Positions 32,649 to 41,626 of a stretch of DNA of 64,000 bases are shown here, one piece after another. The notes under the pieces were generated by a model, which did no database searches, was not told the DNA's origin, and saw only the letters and a program-made list of their open reading frames with translations. The DNA is taken from the NCBI RefSeq assembly GCF_900103715.1, contig NZ_FNHL01000003.1, forward strand, positions 310,001-374,000, read 5' to 3'. Position numbers and translations under genes: made by a program. Source of the DNA: Halogranum gelatinilyticum (GTDB lineage: Archaea; Halobacteriota; Halobacteria; Halobacteriales; Haloferacaceae). Within the stretch, counting starts at the first letter, position 1, and the number at the start of each line of letters is the position of its first letter.

Positions 32649-33041
32649 TCACGGCGCGACCAGTGCCTCGCCGTAGAGCGGAACCGTCGCCAGCGTGAGG
32701 AGTGCGGCGACCACGAGCACGAGAGCCGTCGCGAGACCCGTGCGGCGGTCGGTCGGCCGCGAGTAGACGGCGTAGCCAGCGATGACGAGCAGGCCGACCT
32801 GCACGAGGAGTTCGACGTAGGAGGCGGTGAGTCCGAGACCGCCCGGCCGGAGGACGGAGACCGTCACGACCGCCGAGAGAGCCGTTCCTCCGGCGAGTAT
32901 CTTCGTCGCGACCGCGGCGGAACCGGCGACGCGGGCGACGAGGAGAGTCAACGAACTGTTCGCGAGGACCCGGAGACCGACGAAGACCGCGATGGCGAGG
33001 GGGTCCGACCAGGTGGGGAAGAGCCAGTCGAAGGGGGACAC
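32649..33041 (-). CDS. Membrane protein of unknown function
   Basis: A 130-residue protein with four hydrophobic helices (AIAVFVGLRVLANSSLTLLV, AGGTALSAVVTVSVL, ASYVELLVQVGLLVIAGYAV, LVLVVAALLTLATVPL). The GTG at 33041 is chosen because ACTATTGCGC, a TATA-like element on the minus strand, is about 25 bases upstream; the frame is open to 33131. No family is recognised. Confidence 0.55.
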   Translation of the reverse strand: MSPFDWLFPTWSDPLAIAVFVGLRVLANSSLTLLVARVAGSAAVATKILAGGTALSAVVTVSVLRPGGLGLTASYVELLVQVGLLVIAGYAVYSRPTDRRTGLATALVLVVAALLTLATVPLYGEALVAP

Positions 33042-33158
33042 GGTTGGTTCGCTCTCGCCAGCGCGCAATAGTCGTTGTGGCGACAGATTCGGAACGGAAG
33101 TCGAGGGCGTATCGAAGCGGCCGGAACGCACCGGGGACTCGGTACGTCGACGGCGACG

Positions 33159-35285
33159 TCAATCCTGTTCGAGCCAGTCGAGCGCCTGCCGGATGTCGGT
33201 CTCGGGGGGCGAGCAGGTGAAGGCCTCGCAGGCGTAGACGGTCGGGTCGCCGTCCTGACTCTCGCGACCGGCCCAGATGGGCGGTACGTCGTCGAGGTCG
33301 AGGATGTCGAGCCACTCGTCGAGGTCGTCGTCCGTGGGCGGGCGTTGGGAGACGACCGCGCCGGGCAGGAACCGGCTGGCGAGCACGTCCCACCACTCCT
33401 CGGGCAATTCGTCGGCGGCGAGCGTCAGTTCGACGGTGCCGCGAGCGTGCTTCTCGGCGGCGAGCGCGAGCGAGACGTGTTCGAGCGGGCTGCCACGGAT
33501 GCGGTCGGCGTGTGTCTTGAGCACCGTGTCGGCGACGTCGCCGAAGCCCGCGTCGGGAGCGAAGTGGTCGAGGTCGAGCAGCAGGTCGGTCGCGACGCCG
33601 ATGCTCGACGGCGTCGACGAGTCGTGCAGTTCCTGCGGCCGCGTGACGAGCGTCTCGCCGCTCTGCGGGGTGAAGTAGAGCGTTCCCCGGTCTTCATCCC
33701 AGAACTCCTCTTCGATGACGCGGGCGAGGTCGAGCGCGAACGCGAGCTGGTCCACGTCACCGGTCGCCTGATAACAGTCGAACGCGCCGCGAGCGAGGAA
33801 GGCGTAGTCTTCGAGGTAGCCGTCGCCCTTCACGTCCCCGTCTTTGTACCGGCGAGCCAGTCGGCCAGCGTCGGCGTCCCACAGCTGCTCGCGGACGAAC
33901 GAGAGGGCTGCTTCGGCCTGTGCGGTGAGTGCGGGGTCGAGGACGCGTGCTCCGCGGGCGAACGCCGAAATCATGAGACCGTTCCACCCGGCGAGGACCT
34001 TCTCGTCGCGGGGCGGATGCGGCCGACCCTCGCGGACTTCGAACAGTTCGACGCGGGCGTCCATCAGCCGCTGGTGGACCTCCTCGGTGTCGAAGTCGTA
34101 CGTGTCGGCGAGGTTGTCGACCGAGGTGGCGACGTTGAGAACCGTCGTTCCGTGCTCGAAGTTGCCGCCCGCCTTGATGCCGTAGCGGTCACAGACGAGC
34201 CCGGCGTCCGGCTCACACAACACCTCGCGAACCTGGTCGGGCGTCCAGACGTAGAACGCCCCCTCCTCGCGCTCGCCGTCGCCCCCGGGGGACTCGCTCT
34301 GGGCGTCGAGCGTGCTGTAGAAGCCCCCGTCGGGATGCGTGAGTTCGCGCTCGACGAACGCGAACGTCTCCTGGGCGACCTGGGCGTACCGCGACTCGCC
34401 GGTCAGCTGGTAGGCCGAGAGGAAGACCTTCGGCAACTCGGCGTTGTCGTACAGCATCTTCTCGAAGTGCGGGACGGTCCACTTCCGGTCGACCGTATAG
34501 CGGTGGAAGCCGCCGCCGACGTGGTCGTACAGCCCGCCGTCGGCCATCGCGTCGAGCGTCTCGGTGGCGACGTTCAGTGCCTCGCCGCGGCCGGAGTGGT
34601 CGTACGTGCGGAGCAGCATCTCGACGCGACCCGGCTGGGGGAACTTCGGCCCGTCGCCGCCGAAGCCGCCGAACTCGCGGTCCGCGCCGCGGAGTGCCGC
34701 CTGTGCGGCCGTCCCGAGCACGTCGATGTCGGGTGCCTCGGTCGCCGGTTCCGGCGTCTCCTCCAGCTCGTTGGTCAGTGCGTTGGTCCACTGGTCGGCG
34801 CGGTTCTCCATCTCCGACCGCTGCTCGGGGTCGTTCCACGAGTTGGTGATATCGGTCAGGAGCTGTTGGAAGCCCGGCGCGCCCTGTTGCGGTTCGGGCG
34901 GGAAGTACGTGCCGACGTAGAAGGGCTTGCCCTCGGGCGTCAGCCAGACGGAGAGGGGCCAGCCGCCGCGGCCGGAGACGAGCTGGCAGATGGTCTGGTA
35001 GACGCGGTCGAGGTCGGGGCGTTCCTCGCGGTCGACCTTGACCGGGACGAAGTTCTCGTTGAGGAGTTCGGCGACGGCCTCGTCCTCGAAGCTCTCGTCG
35101 GCCATGACGTGACACCAGTGACACGCCGAGTAGCCGATAGAGAGGAAGATCGGCACGTCACGCTCCCGTGCCGCTTCGAGTGCGGCGTCGTCCCACGGCT
35201 GCCAGTCGACAGGGTTGTCTGCGTGCTGCCGGAGATACGGGCTCTGCTCCTCGTCGAGACGGTTGCGACCCGTAGGATTGCTCAT
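33159..35285 (-). CDS. YyaL/SSP411-type thioredoxin-domain protein
   Basis: A 708-residue protein with an N-terminal DUF255 thioredoxin domain (1-160) and a long alpha/alpha-barrel domain. YSACHWCHVMADESF is the redox motif, and SPYLRQHADNPVDWQPW the typical start. VGGGFHRYTVDRKWTVPHFEKMLYDNA-type and DEKVLAGWNGLMISA segments belong to the barrel. Length and order match the SSP411/YyaL family, whose substrate is unknown. ATG 35285 starts this conserved block. Confidence 0.9.
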   Translation of the reverse strand: MSNPTGRNRLDEEQSPYLRQHADNPVDWQPWDDAALEAARERDVPIFLSIGYSACHWCHVMADESFEDEAVAELLNENFVPVKVDREERPDLDRVYQTICQLVSGRGGWPLSVWLTPEGKPFYVGTYFPPEPQQGAPGFQQLLTDITNSWNDPEQRSEMENRADQWTNALTNELEETPEPATEAPDIDVLGTAAQAALRGADREFGGFGGDGPKFPQPGRVEMLLRTYDHSGRGEALNVATETLDAMADGGLYDHVGGGFHRYTVDRKWTVPHFEKMLYDNAELPKVFLSAYQLTGESRYAQVAQETFAFVERELTHPDGGFYSTLDAQSESPGGDGEREEGAFYVWTPDQVREVLCEPDAGLVCDRYGIKAGGNFEHGTTVLNVATSVDNLADTYDFDTEEVHQRLMDARVELFEVREGRPHPPRDEKVLAGWNGLMISAFARGARVLDPALTAQAEAALSFVREQLWDADAGRLARRYKDGDVKGDGYLEDYAFLARGAFDCYQATGDVDQLAFALDLARVIEEEFWDEDRGTLYFTPQSGETLVTRPQELHDSSTPSSIGVATDLLLDLDHFAPDAGFGDVADTVLKTHADRIRGSPLEHVSLALAAEKHARGTVELTLAADELPEEWWDVLASRFLPGAVVSQRPPTDDDLDEWLDILDLDDVPPIWAGRESQDGDPTVYACEAFTCSPPETDIRQALDWLEQD

Positions 35286-35443
35286 ACCGGTGGTAAGAGC
35301 ACCAGGCGTTAAAGCCTGTAGGCCTGCGGAGAACTGGGCACGCCCCATGCTGTCGTGAAACACACAAACATAGGCGCGTTCGTGTATACTCTCTCCTGCT
35401 CCAAGAGTAACCTTTACACCGATGTGCGCACCCACCTCCGAGT

Positions 35444-36727
35444 ATGACAGAGACCGTACTCCTCGTCGGTGGCGGCGGTCGCGAGCACGCCATCGCCCGT
35501 GCGCTCGCGGACGACTGCGACCTCTACGCCTGCGCCAGCAACCGGAACCCCGGCATCGACGCCCTCGCCGACGGCTTCGAGACCGTCGACGAGACGGCCA
35601 GTGACGAGATCGTCGCCTACGCCGAGGACGTGGGTGCGACGCTCGCAATCGTCGGTCCCGAGTCGGGTCTCGCCGCCGGTGTCGCCGACGCCCTCGACGA
35701 GGCGGGCGTCTACACCTTCGGCCCGCACGCCGAGGAGGCCCGCATCGAGACGGACAAGGCGTTCCAGCGACGGTTCATGGACGAGCACGACGTCCCCGGC
35801 AACCCGGACTTCGCGACCTTCGACGACACCGAGGCCGCCTGCGACTACATCGACGCCTACGACGGCGACCTCGCAGTCAAGCCCGCCGGGCTCACGGGCG
35901 GGAAGGGCGTGAAGGTCATCGGCGACCAGGTGGACAAGGAGGGCGCGAAGGCCTATCTCCGCGAGGAGGAGTACGACCGCATCGTCCTCGAAGAGCGACT
36001 GGTCGGCGAGGAGTTCACCGTCCAGGCCTTCGTCGCCAACGGCGAACTCGTAACGACTCCGGCCGTCCAGGACCACAAGCGCGCCTACGAGGGCGACGAG
36101 GGACCGAACACCGGCGGCATGGGCAGCTACACCGACACGACGTTCGAACTGCCGTTCATGAGCGAGGGCGACTACGACGACGCCGTCGAGGTCATCGAAT
36201 CGGTCGTCGAGGCACTCGACGGCTACAAGGGTATCCTCTACGGTCAGTTCATGCTCACGAGCGAGGGACCGAAGGTTATCGAGTTCAACGCCCGCTTCGG
36301 CGACCCGGAGGCGATGAACACGCTGCCCGTCCTCGAGACGCCGTTCCTCGACGTGCTCGTCGCCGCCCGCGAGGGCGAGTCGCTGCCCGAACTCGAATTC
36401 GCCGGGAAGGCGACGGTCTGTAAGTACGCCGTCCCCGAGGGCTATCCGACGGACCCCAAAGCGGGCGCGGAGATCGAAGTCGACGAGGACGCCGCGGGCG
36501 ACGCACTCCTGTTCTACGCCAGCGTCGACGCCCGCGAGGACGGCCTCTACACGACCACGTCGCGCTCCTTCGCGGTCGTCGGCGTCGCCGACAGCATCAG
36601 CGCGGCCGAAGAGCAAGCAGAGAGCGCGCTCGCCGCGGCGGGTGAGGGCTTCCACATCCGCCACGACATCGGGAAGGCAGACCTGGTCCAGCAGCGCGTC
36701 GACCACATGAACGAACTGCGCAAGTAG
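35444..36727 (+). CDS. purD: Phosphoribosylamine-glycine ligase
   Basis: A 427-residue ATP-grasp enzyme that joins glycine to phosphoribosylamine in purine synthesis. LLVGGGGREHAIARAL, GPESGLAAGVADALDEAG, VKPAGLTGGKGVKV, GGMGSYTDT and EFNARFGDPEAMNTLP are the PurD landmarks. The length fits. No other pur gene is adjacent. Confidence 0.95.
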   Translation: MTETVLLVGGGGREHAIARALADDCDLYACASNRNPGIDALADGFETVDETASDEIVAYAEDVGATLAIVGPESGLAAGVADALDEAGVYTFGPHAEEARIETDKAFQRRFMDEHDVPGNPDFATFDDTEAACDYIDAYDGDLAVKPAGLTGGKGVKVIGDQVDKEGAKAYLREEEYDRIVLEERLVGEEFTVQAFVANGELVTTPAVQDHKRAYEGDEGPNTGGMGSYTDTTFELPFMSEGDYDDAVEVIESVVEALDGYKGILYGQFMLTSEGPKVIEFNARFGDPEAMNTLPVLETPFLDVLVAAREGESLPELEFAGKATVCKYAVPEGYPTDPKAGAEIEVDEDAAGDALLFYASVDAREDGLYTTTSRSFAVVGVADSISAAEEQAESALAAAGEGFHIRHDIGKADLVQQRVDHMNELRK

Positions 36728-36773
36728 CGTTCGATAACGCGTCGTTCTTCCGTCGCTCTCCCCTCTCGACACC

Positions 36774-37079
36774 ATGACCGAGACAGTGCAGGGTGACGTC
36801 CTCCACGTCATCCCGCCGGAGGAGGTGGGGAGCCACGACTTGGAACCGGATCTCCGAACGCTCGCCGAGTCCCGCTACGTCGTCGTCGTCCGCGAGGGAG
36901 GCCATCCCTCGATACTGGATCTCATCGTCGCGTTCGTCCGTCGCAAACCCATCGAGGTCGTGACAGTCGTGACCGACCAGCCCGTCGCCGAGGACGACGA
37001 GGTGACGCTGACGGTCGAGCCGACGGAGATGGAAGGCGTCTACGTCGCGCAGGCGTCGGAGTCGGACGCGTCCGAGTGA
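36774..37079 (+). CDS. Haloarchaeal protein of unknown function
   Basis: A 101-residue acidic protein. The core (VLHVIPPEEVGSHDL ... RYVVVVREGGHPSILDLIV) alternates strands and helices, with a beta-rich C-terminus (VTVVTDQPVAEDDEVTLTVE). It shows no Cys, signal or membrane helix. It follows purD by 46 bases and may be co-transcribed. I do not recognise a named family. Confidence 0.6.
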   Translation: MTETVQGDVLHVIPPEEVGSHDLEPDLRTLAESRYVVVVREGGHPSILDLIVAFVRRKPIEVVTVVTDQPVAEDDEVTLTVEPTEMEGVYVAQASESDASE

Positions 37080-37158
37080 GTGCCGGTCCCGTTACCGCTG
37101 GAGCGGAGTCGGACCGCCGTCGTCGGGAGTTTTAGTCCCCGCCGCCCAACCCCCAGTC

Positions 37159-37707
37159 GTGACTGACGACACCGACGCGACCTCCCGACACGACCGGGTG
37201 ACGAGCCATCCGACGCCCGGCCCGCGCAACTCTCTGCAGTCGTGGCCGAGCGCCCGCTCGCCGGTCATCGTCGCCCGCAACTATCTGTTCGTCTGGCTCA
37301 TCCGAATCTCGCCGAGTCTCCGCCTGAAGAACTTCCTCTTGGGTCTCATCGGCGTCACCGTCGGCACGGGCGTCTCGTGGGGGCTGGAAGCCACCCCGGA
37401 CGTCTTCTGGCCGAACCTCATCACGCTCGAAGACGACGCCATCGTCGGCTACGATGCCACGCTACTCTGCCACGAGTTCCTGCAGGACGAGTACCGCACG
37501 GGCGAGGTCGTCGTCGGCGAACGCGCCATGATCGGCGCGGGGGCAATCGTCCTCCCCGGCGTCGAGATCGGTGCCGACGCACAGGTCGCGGCCAACTCGC
37601 TCGTGACGCAGGACGTCCCGCCGGGTGCGACGGTCGCAGGGGTCCCCGCACGGGAGATGGGCGACGCGGAGGACCGCAGCGAGAGCGACGGCGAACGACG
37701 GGAGTAG
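37159..37707 (+). CDS. Hexapeptide-repeat acyltransferase
   Basis: A 182-residue left-handed beta-helix protein. ARNYLFVWLIRISPSLRLKNFLL forms an N-terminal helical part. GERAMIGAGAIVLPGVEIGADAQVAANSLV-type hexapeptides end in PPGATVAGVPAREM, the usual C-terminus of sugar O-acetyltransferases. A His in LLCHEFLQDEYRTG could be catalytic. The start is GTG 37159. Confidence 0.8.
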   Translation: MTDDTDATSRHDRVTSHPTPGPRNSLQSWPSARSPVIVARNYLFVWLIRISPSLRLKNFLLGLIGVTVGTGVSWGLEATPDVFWPNLITLEDDAIVGYDATLLCHEFLQDEYRTGEVVVGERAMIGAGAIVLPGVEIGADAQVAANSLVTQDVPPGATVAGVPAREMGDAEDRSESDGERRE

Positions 37708-37721
37708 CCCGAAATTGTGGA

Positions 37722-38537
37722 TCAGGAGAATGCGAGGACCGAAACCACGGTAGCGGCTGCTGCCGCCACGAGATAGACGCCGTAGGTGAGTGCCCGACGC
37801 CGAAGACTGCGGCGAACTGCGTCGATGCCGCCGTCGGAGACGAAGAGCGGCGTGTCGTTGGTCCCCTGGATGGTCGGCGGCCCGGGACCGACCGACAGCT
37901 CGCCGTGGACCGTCAGTCGCGAGCCCTCAACGACGGCCTTCGACAGGAAGGAGTCGTCGCCGAGGTCGATCTCCGGGTCGTCGTCGACGACGGCGCGGAG
38001 CCGTTCGAGCGACATCTCGGTCGGATGCTCGCTCAACTCGACGTACGGGGAGTTCCAGAGGTAGACGTGCCACGTCCGACTCGGGAGAAAGCCGACCGGC
38101 TGTACCTCCGACAGTTTGTCGGCATCGTGCGCCGCTCGGAGCCAACTCGGGTCGACCCGGACGTCCCCGTTCTCGGTTGCGACGCTGAACGAGCCGTATT
38201 CGACACCGGAGGCGAAGGTCGCCCTCGCCTGTCTCGTCGTCCGGTTCTCGAAGTCGATCACTCGCTGTCCGCTCCGCGGAAACGCCGCCTGCCAGACGTA
38301 CATCCCGACCGGGGACGCCAGTCCGTCGGTCGCACGGTCGCTTGCGGGTGCCTCCTCGTCGACTGTGACGACTCCCTCGATTGTCACCCGTTGGCCGTCG
38401 ACGACGGCGGGCGAACGCTCGGGAGAGACGCCCCGCAACGAGTAGGACAGGCGCGCCGTGTTCGCCAGCCGATATGCGTAGTACAGACACAGCAGTGTGA
38501 GCGCGCCACCCACTACGACGGCCGCTACGGAGACCAT
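37722..38537 (-). CDS. Membrane-anchored GIDE-like domain protein
   Basis: A 271-residue protein with one helix at each end (VSVAAVVVGGALTLLCLYYAYRL; TYGVYLVAAAAATVVSVLAF). The middle reads like the GIDE/BAM domain of MULAN-type proteins (VVDGQRVTIEGVVTV ... VGMYVWQAAFPRSGQ ... SRLTVHGELSVG). Such domains lie between two membrane helices. The archaeal function is unknown. TATA-like CTTAATATT (38559-38567) supports ATG 38537. Confidence 0.65.
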   Translation of the reverse strand: MVSVAAVVVGGALTLLCLYYAYRLANTARLSYSLRGVSPERSPAVVDGQRVTIEGVVTVDEEAPASDRATDGLASPVGMYVWQAAFPRSGQRVIDFENRTTRQARATFASGVEYGSFSVATENGDVRVDPSWLRAAHDADKLSEVQPVGFLPSRTWHVYLWNSPYVELSEHPTEMSLERLRAVVDDDPEIDLGDDSFLSKAVVEGSRLTVHGELSVGPGPPTIQGTNDTPLFVSDGGIDAVRRSLRRRALTYGVYLVAAAAATVVSVLAFS

Positions 38538-38663
38538 TGATTCAGACTGTCTATCGTCTAATATTAAGCGTGGCGGATGACCTGGACCGTCAGTGACTTC
38601 GGTAGCCCACGTCCCGCACACGCGAGTCAAATCACGACACCACACCGCCCGTGACACCGTATC

Positions 38664-39491
38664 TCAGAGTTCGGGCGGCATGACGGTCCCGCTCACATTG
38701 GCCGTGAACGGTAAGCAGTACGAGCAGGTGAATCCGGGGCACGGGTCCGCGCAGGCCCGAAGCGTGAGTCCTGCAGTGACCTCGACAGCATCGCCTGGTC
38801 CGTCTGCGAGCGAGAAGTTCCCACAGATTTCGAAGTCGAGTTCGCGAAGGACTGAGTGCTTGAATCCGAAGGGGAAGCAGAGTCCGTTTTCCGTCAGTCC
38901 GTAGCCGAGCGAGAAACTGGAGAGGGCAATCGACCCCGAAAAAGACCCGTATTCGAGGTAGACGTCGACGGAGAGCGTCGCTGAGACGCCGATACTGTAG
39001 TTACCGTGTATCCTGGCACCGAGACCGATACCGACCGTCAGATCCTTTCCACCGACCTTCTGAGTGCCGACGTCCTCCTGCAGATACAGGTCTTCGAGTG
39101 CTCCACCAACTGCTGCGGTTCCAACGCTTCCGGATTGTTGGAACACCGGCTCGAATCCCGGAGGCGCGGTACGCGCGAAATACTCGTCGGAGCCTTCGAC
39201 AGCGTACGGCTTGTCACCGGGGACCGAAGCGGTTTGGTACTCACCGATGAGAATCTGGAAGTCTTCGGGGAGATCAGTCACCTGTGACTGCGTCATGACC
39301 TCATCGTTGGAGGCTTGGGGACCCGCTTCCATAGTGACGAACAGCTTTTCCAGTTCTTCTTCGGTCAGCTTGTCTTCCTTTTTCTTCCCGCCCGCAGCCG
39401 CTGCCGACGCTGGCATCCCGACCAACGCGCCGCCGAGAGCACTAGAAGTAGCGAGCAACTTCCGTCGCGAGATATCTTTGTTATTAGACAT
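38664..39491 (-). CDS. Tat-exported Cys-rich protein, atypical composition
   Basis: A 275-residue exported protein. ISRRKLLATSS is the twin-arginine signal. A charged stretch (GKKKEDKLTEEELEKL) and a glycine-rich, beta-stranded body follow. The C-terminal part has clustered cysteines (ACADPCPGFTCSYC) plus earlier LCFPFG and EICGNF. Codon use is less G/C-biased than its neighbours and the promoter is very AT-rich, suggesting transfer. The domain order recalls secreted precursor proteins such as halocins, but I see no sequence match. Confidence 0.6.
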   Translation of the reverse strand: MSNNKDISRRKLLATSSALGGALVGMPASAAAAGGKKKEDKLTEEELEKLFVTMEAGPQASNDEVMTQSQVTDLPEDFQILIGEYQTASVPGDKPYAVEGSDEYFARTAPPGFEPVFQQSGSVGTAAVGGALEDLYLQEDVGTQKVGGKDLTVGIGLGARIHGNYSIGVSATLSVDVYLEYGSFSGSIALSSFSLGYGLTENGLCFPFGFKHSVLRELDFEICGNFSLADGPGDAVEVTAGLTLRACADPCPGFTCSYCLPFTANVSGTVMPPEL

Positions 39492-39777
39492 CAAATTACC
39501 AATTATATCCACTTGTTAAAAATGTTTTGTGGGAAGGTTGAACCAACCAAGATATGCCTGAGATAAAATTCGGTTGGAGACCGGTTGGTCTACTGTGCCC
39601 GAAGAAGCCGACCGACAGCGACTGGACGTTGTGACTGTCTTACTGGAGTATCAATCCTACTGCAGAGGGGCGCACGGACAGGCTCACGGGGACTGAAGCA
39701 TCACGTGCCGCCGAGTCCACGAGGAACAATGCTTCGAACGGAAGTCTGTAGAAGACAGTGGAACAGCGAAGTGGCTC

Positions 39778-40548
39778 TCACCGAATCCGGGCGATTCCCT
39801 GCTGGAACACCTTGCGGTTCGGGACGATATACTCCTCCTCGTCGCTCTCGATGTGGGTGACGAAGACGTCGATCTCCTGGACGATGCCGCGGTGGTCACC
39901 GATGCGGACCTCGTCGCCGATGCCGTACGCCTGCGTGAGAAGCAGATAGGTGCCCGCGGCCGCCGACTGGAGCATCGGCCAGAGGGCGACGAGGCTGAAG
40001 GCGACGAGTGCCAGCGCGTAGACGCCGAGGAGGACGATGAGCGCGAGCGTGGCGACGCCGATCTGACTCAGCGCGATGAGGACGGCGACGTAGAAGACGC
40101 TGTACTTCGCGAGTTTCGGCAGGACGTTGACCTCCGGCAGCTTGATTCCTCTGAGTTGTTCTTGGACGAGCAGTTGGGTCTTGTCACCGACGACGATGCC
40201 GACGATGAGGATGATGGCCGCGACGAACAGTTTGGGGATGAAGCCGACGAGGTCGTCCCAGAAGACGGCGGTATACTGGATGTTCGCGACCGTGAGCGCG
40301 ACGAAGACGGTCAGGACGAAGACGAAATAGCCGCTCAGTTTCGCGACGATGGCGACCGTCGACGAGCCGAGTTCGCGGGCCATCCGCTCGAAGGCGGTGC
40401 CTTCGATGAGGTTCGGGACACCCGCTCGCGCGAGGAGTCGGCGGTTGACGACGACGACGACGTAGCTCAACACGAGACCGATGAGGAGGACGCCGAGCGC
40501 GAGCCACCAGCGTGTCGGGATACCGGCGAGCAGCCGCTCGATCTGCAT
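39778..40548 (-). CDS. MscS-like small-conductance channel protein
   Basis: A 256-residue MscS-family membrane protein with about five hydrophobic helices. The pore-to-beta-domain transition is LLTQAYGIGDEVRIGDHRGIVQEI, followed by EEEYIVPNRKVFQQG, the usual MscS beta-domain ending. The protein stops shortly after, so the large cytoplasmic cage is missing. Its ATG lies one base after the dacZ stop, so the two are co-transcribed. A role in osmotic adaptation is inferred. The 286-base gap behind its 3' end (39492-39777) shows no gene. Confidence 0.8.
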   Translation of the reverse strand: MQIERLLAGIPTRWWLALGVLLIGLVLSYVVVVVNRRLLARAGVPNLIEGTAFERMARELGSSTVAIVAKLSGYFVFVLTVFVALTVANIQYTAVFWDDLVGFIPKLFVAAIILIVGIVVGDKTQLLVQEQLRGIKLPEVNVLPKLAKYSVFYVAVLIALSQIGVATLALIVLLGVYALALVAFSLVALWPMLQSAAAGTYLLLTQAYGIGDEVRIGDHRGIVQEIDVFVTHIESDEEEYIVPNRKVFQQGIARIR

Positions 40549-40549
40549 C

Positions 40550-41359
40550 TCAGTAATCCTCCGGGTCGATTTCGAGGATGAGCTTGCCACCCTTGAACGC
40601 CCGGACGAGCCCGTCCGATTCCGAGAGGACGATAGCTGTCGCGTTGGTGTCGCGCGTGATGGCCCCCCCAGCCATGTGTCGCGCACCGAGACCCTTCGGG
40701 ATGTCGACGCCCTCCGCGGAGGGTTCGAGATAGCGGTAGGCCGAGACGATGCGGCCCGAGTCGCTGACGATGAACGCGCCGTCGAGCCGCGAGAACTCCT
40801 TGAGCATCACGTTGACGATGGGGTCGCCGACGTGGACGTGAGATTTCTCGAAGGGGTTGTACGACAGCGGCCGGGACTTGTTCATCACCTTGCCCGCGTC
40901 GCCGACGACGAACAGCGCGCCGACCGGCTTGCCCTTCTGTCCCTTCTTTCCGAGTTCGATAGCGACCTCGAAGACGTCGCGGATGACGCCGGGGTCGGCA
41001 CGGGAGTTGACGAAGAGGTCGTAGACGCCCGAGCGCATCGACTCGCCGACACGCACGCGGACGGCCGTGTCGGTGTCGCCGCCGAACGTCGAGGCGGCAC
41101 ACAGAACAGTGTCACCCTCCTCGAACAGGCCGCGCTCCATCGACCCCTCGATTCCGAACTTGACACGGTCTCGGACGTTCTCGAACTCCAGCGGAAGCTC
41201 GACGAACGTCTCGGCACCGACGGTGTTCTCCGGGGCGACGACGACGAGTTCCTCCTCGATGTCCGCGAACTGCTCGTAGTACGAGCCACTCGGAGAGAAG
41301 AGAAACACGCCGTCGACGTCCACTACCAGATCGTCGAGAAGTTCACTCAGCGTCGCCAT
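40550..41359 (-). CDS. dacZ: Diadenylate cyclase DacZ
   Basis: A 269-residue archaeal diadenylate cyclase making c-di-AMP from two ATP. The DAC domain motifs are FSRLDGAFIVSDSGRIV (DGA) and GLGARHMAGGAITRDTNATA (RHxxA). An N-terminal alpha/beta domain (about 1-115) is of the archaeal DacZ type. In Haloferax, DacZ is known to be essential and linked to osmotic balance. The following MscS gene starts one base after its stop. Confidence 0.9.
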   Translation of the reverse strand: MATLSELLDDLVVDVDGVFLFSPSGSYYEQFADIEEELVVVAPENTVGAETFVELPLEFENVRDRVKFGIEGSMERGLFEEGDTVLCAASTFGGDTDTAVRVRVGESMRSGVYDLFVNSRADPGVIRDVFEVAIELGKKGQKGKPVGALFVVGDAGKVMNKSRPLSYNPFEKSHVHVGDPIVNVMLKEFSRLDGAFIVSDSGRIVSAYRYLEPSAEGVDIPKGLGARHMAGGAITRDTNATAIVLSESDGLVRAFKGGKLILEIDPEDY

Positions 41360-41626
41360 TGCTATTTAAAAAACGGGGGACGGGGAAAAAGGTTTGTGAG
41401 CAGACAAGCACGGCCCCGTCGTAACCGAGTCTCACACTGTCACAGTTTCATCCCGGGACCAGGGATGTTTTCGAGACGTTGTCGGCCGTGTGAACAGTAC
41501 AGCTGTACAGAAATAACACTACTCGGACAAACGTTTATTTCAGTCCACGCCGAAGTTTTCTTGACTCTCTCTTGTACCGAACGGCTCGTCGAGACGGCCG
41601 CTCGTGTCGGAGAGCCGGAGCCACCA

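Noticed and set aside
33075-35312. 745-codon plus-strand frame opposite the YyaL-type gene
   Set aside because: Long antisense frames are common in high-GC DNA; the minus strand carries a full recognised family.
39585-39860. Plus-strand frame of 91 codons behind the MscS gene
   Set aside because: It overlaps the MscS coding region antisense and has a basic, Arg/Cys-rich product without a promoter.
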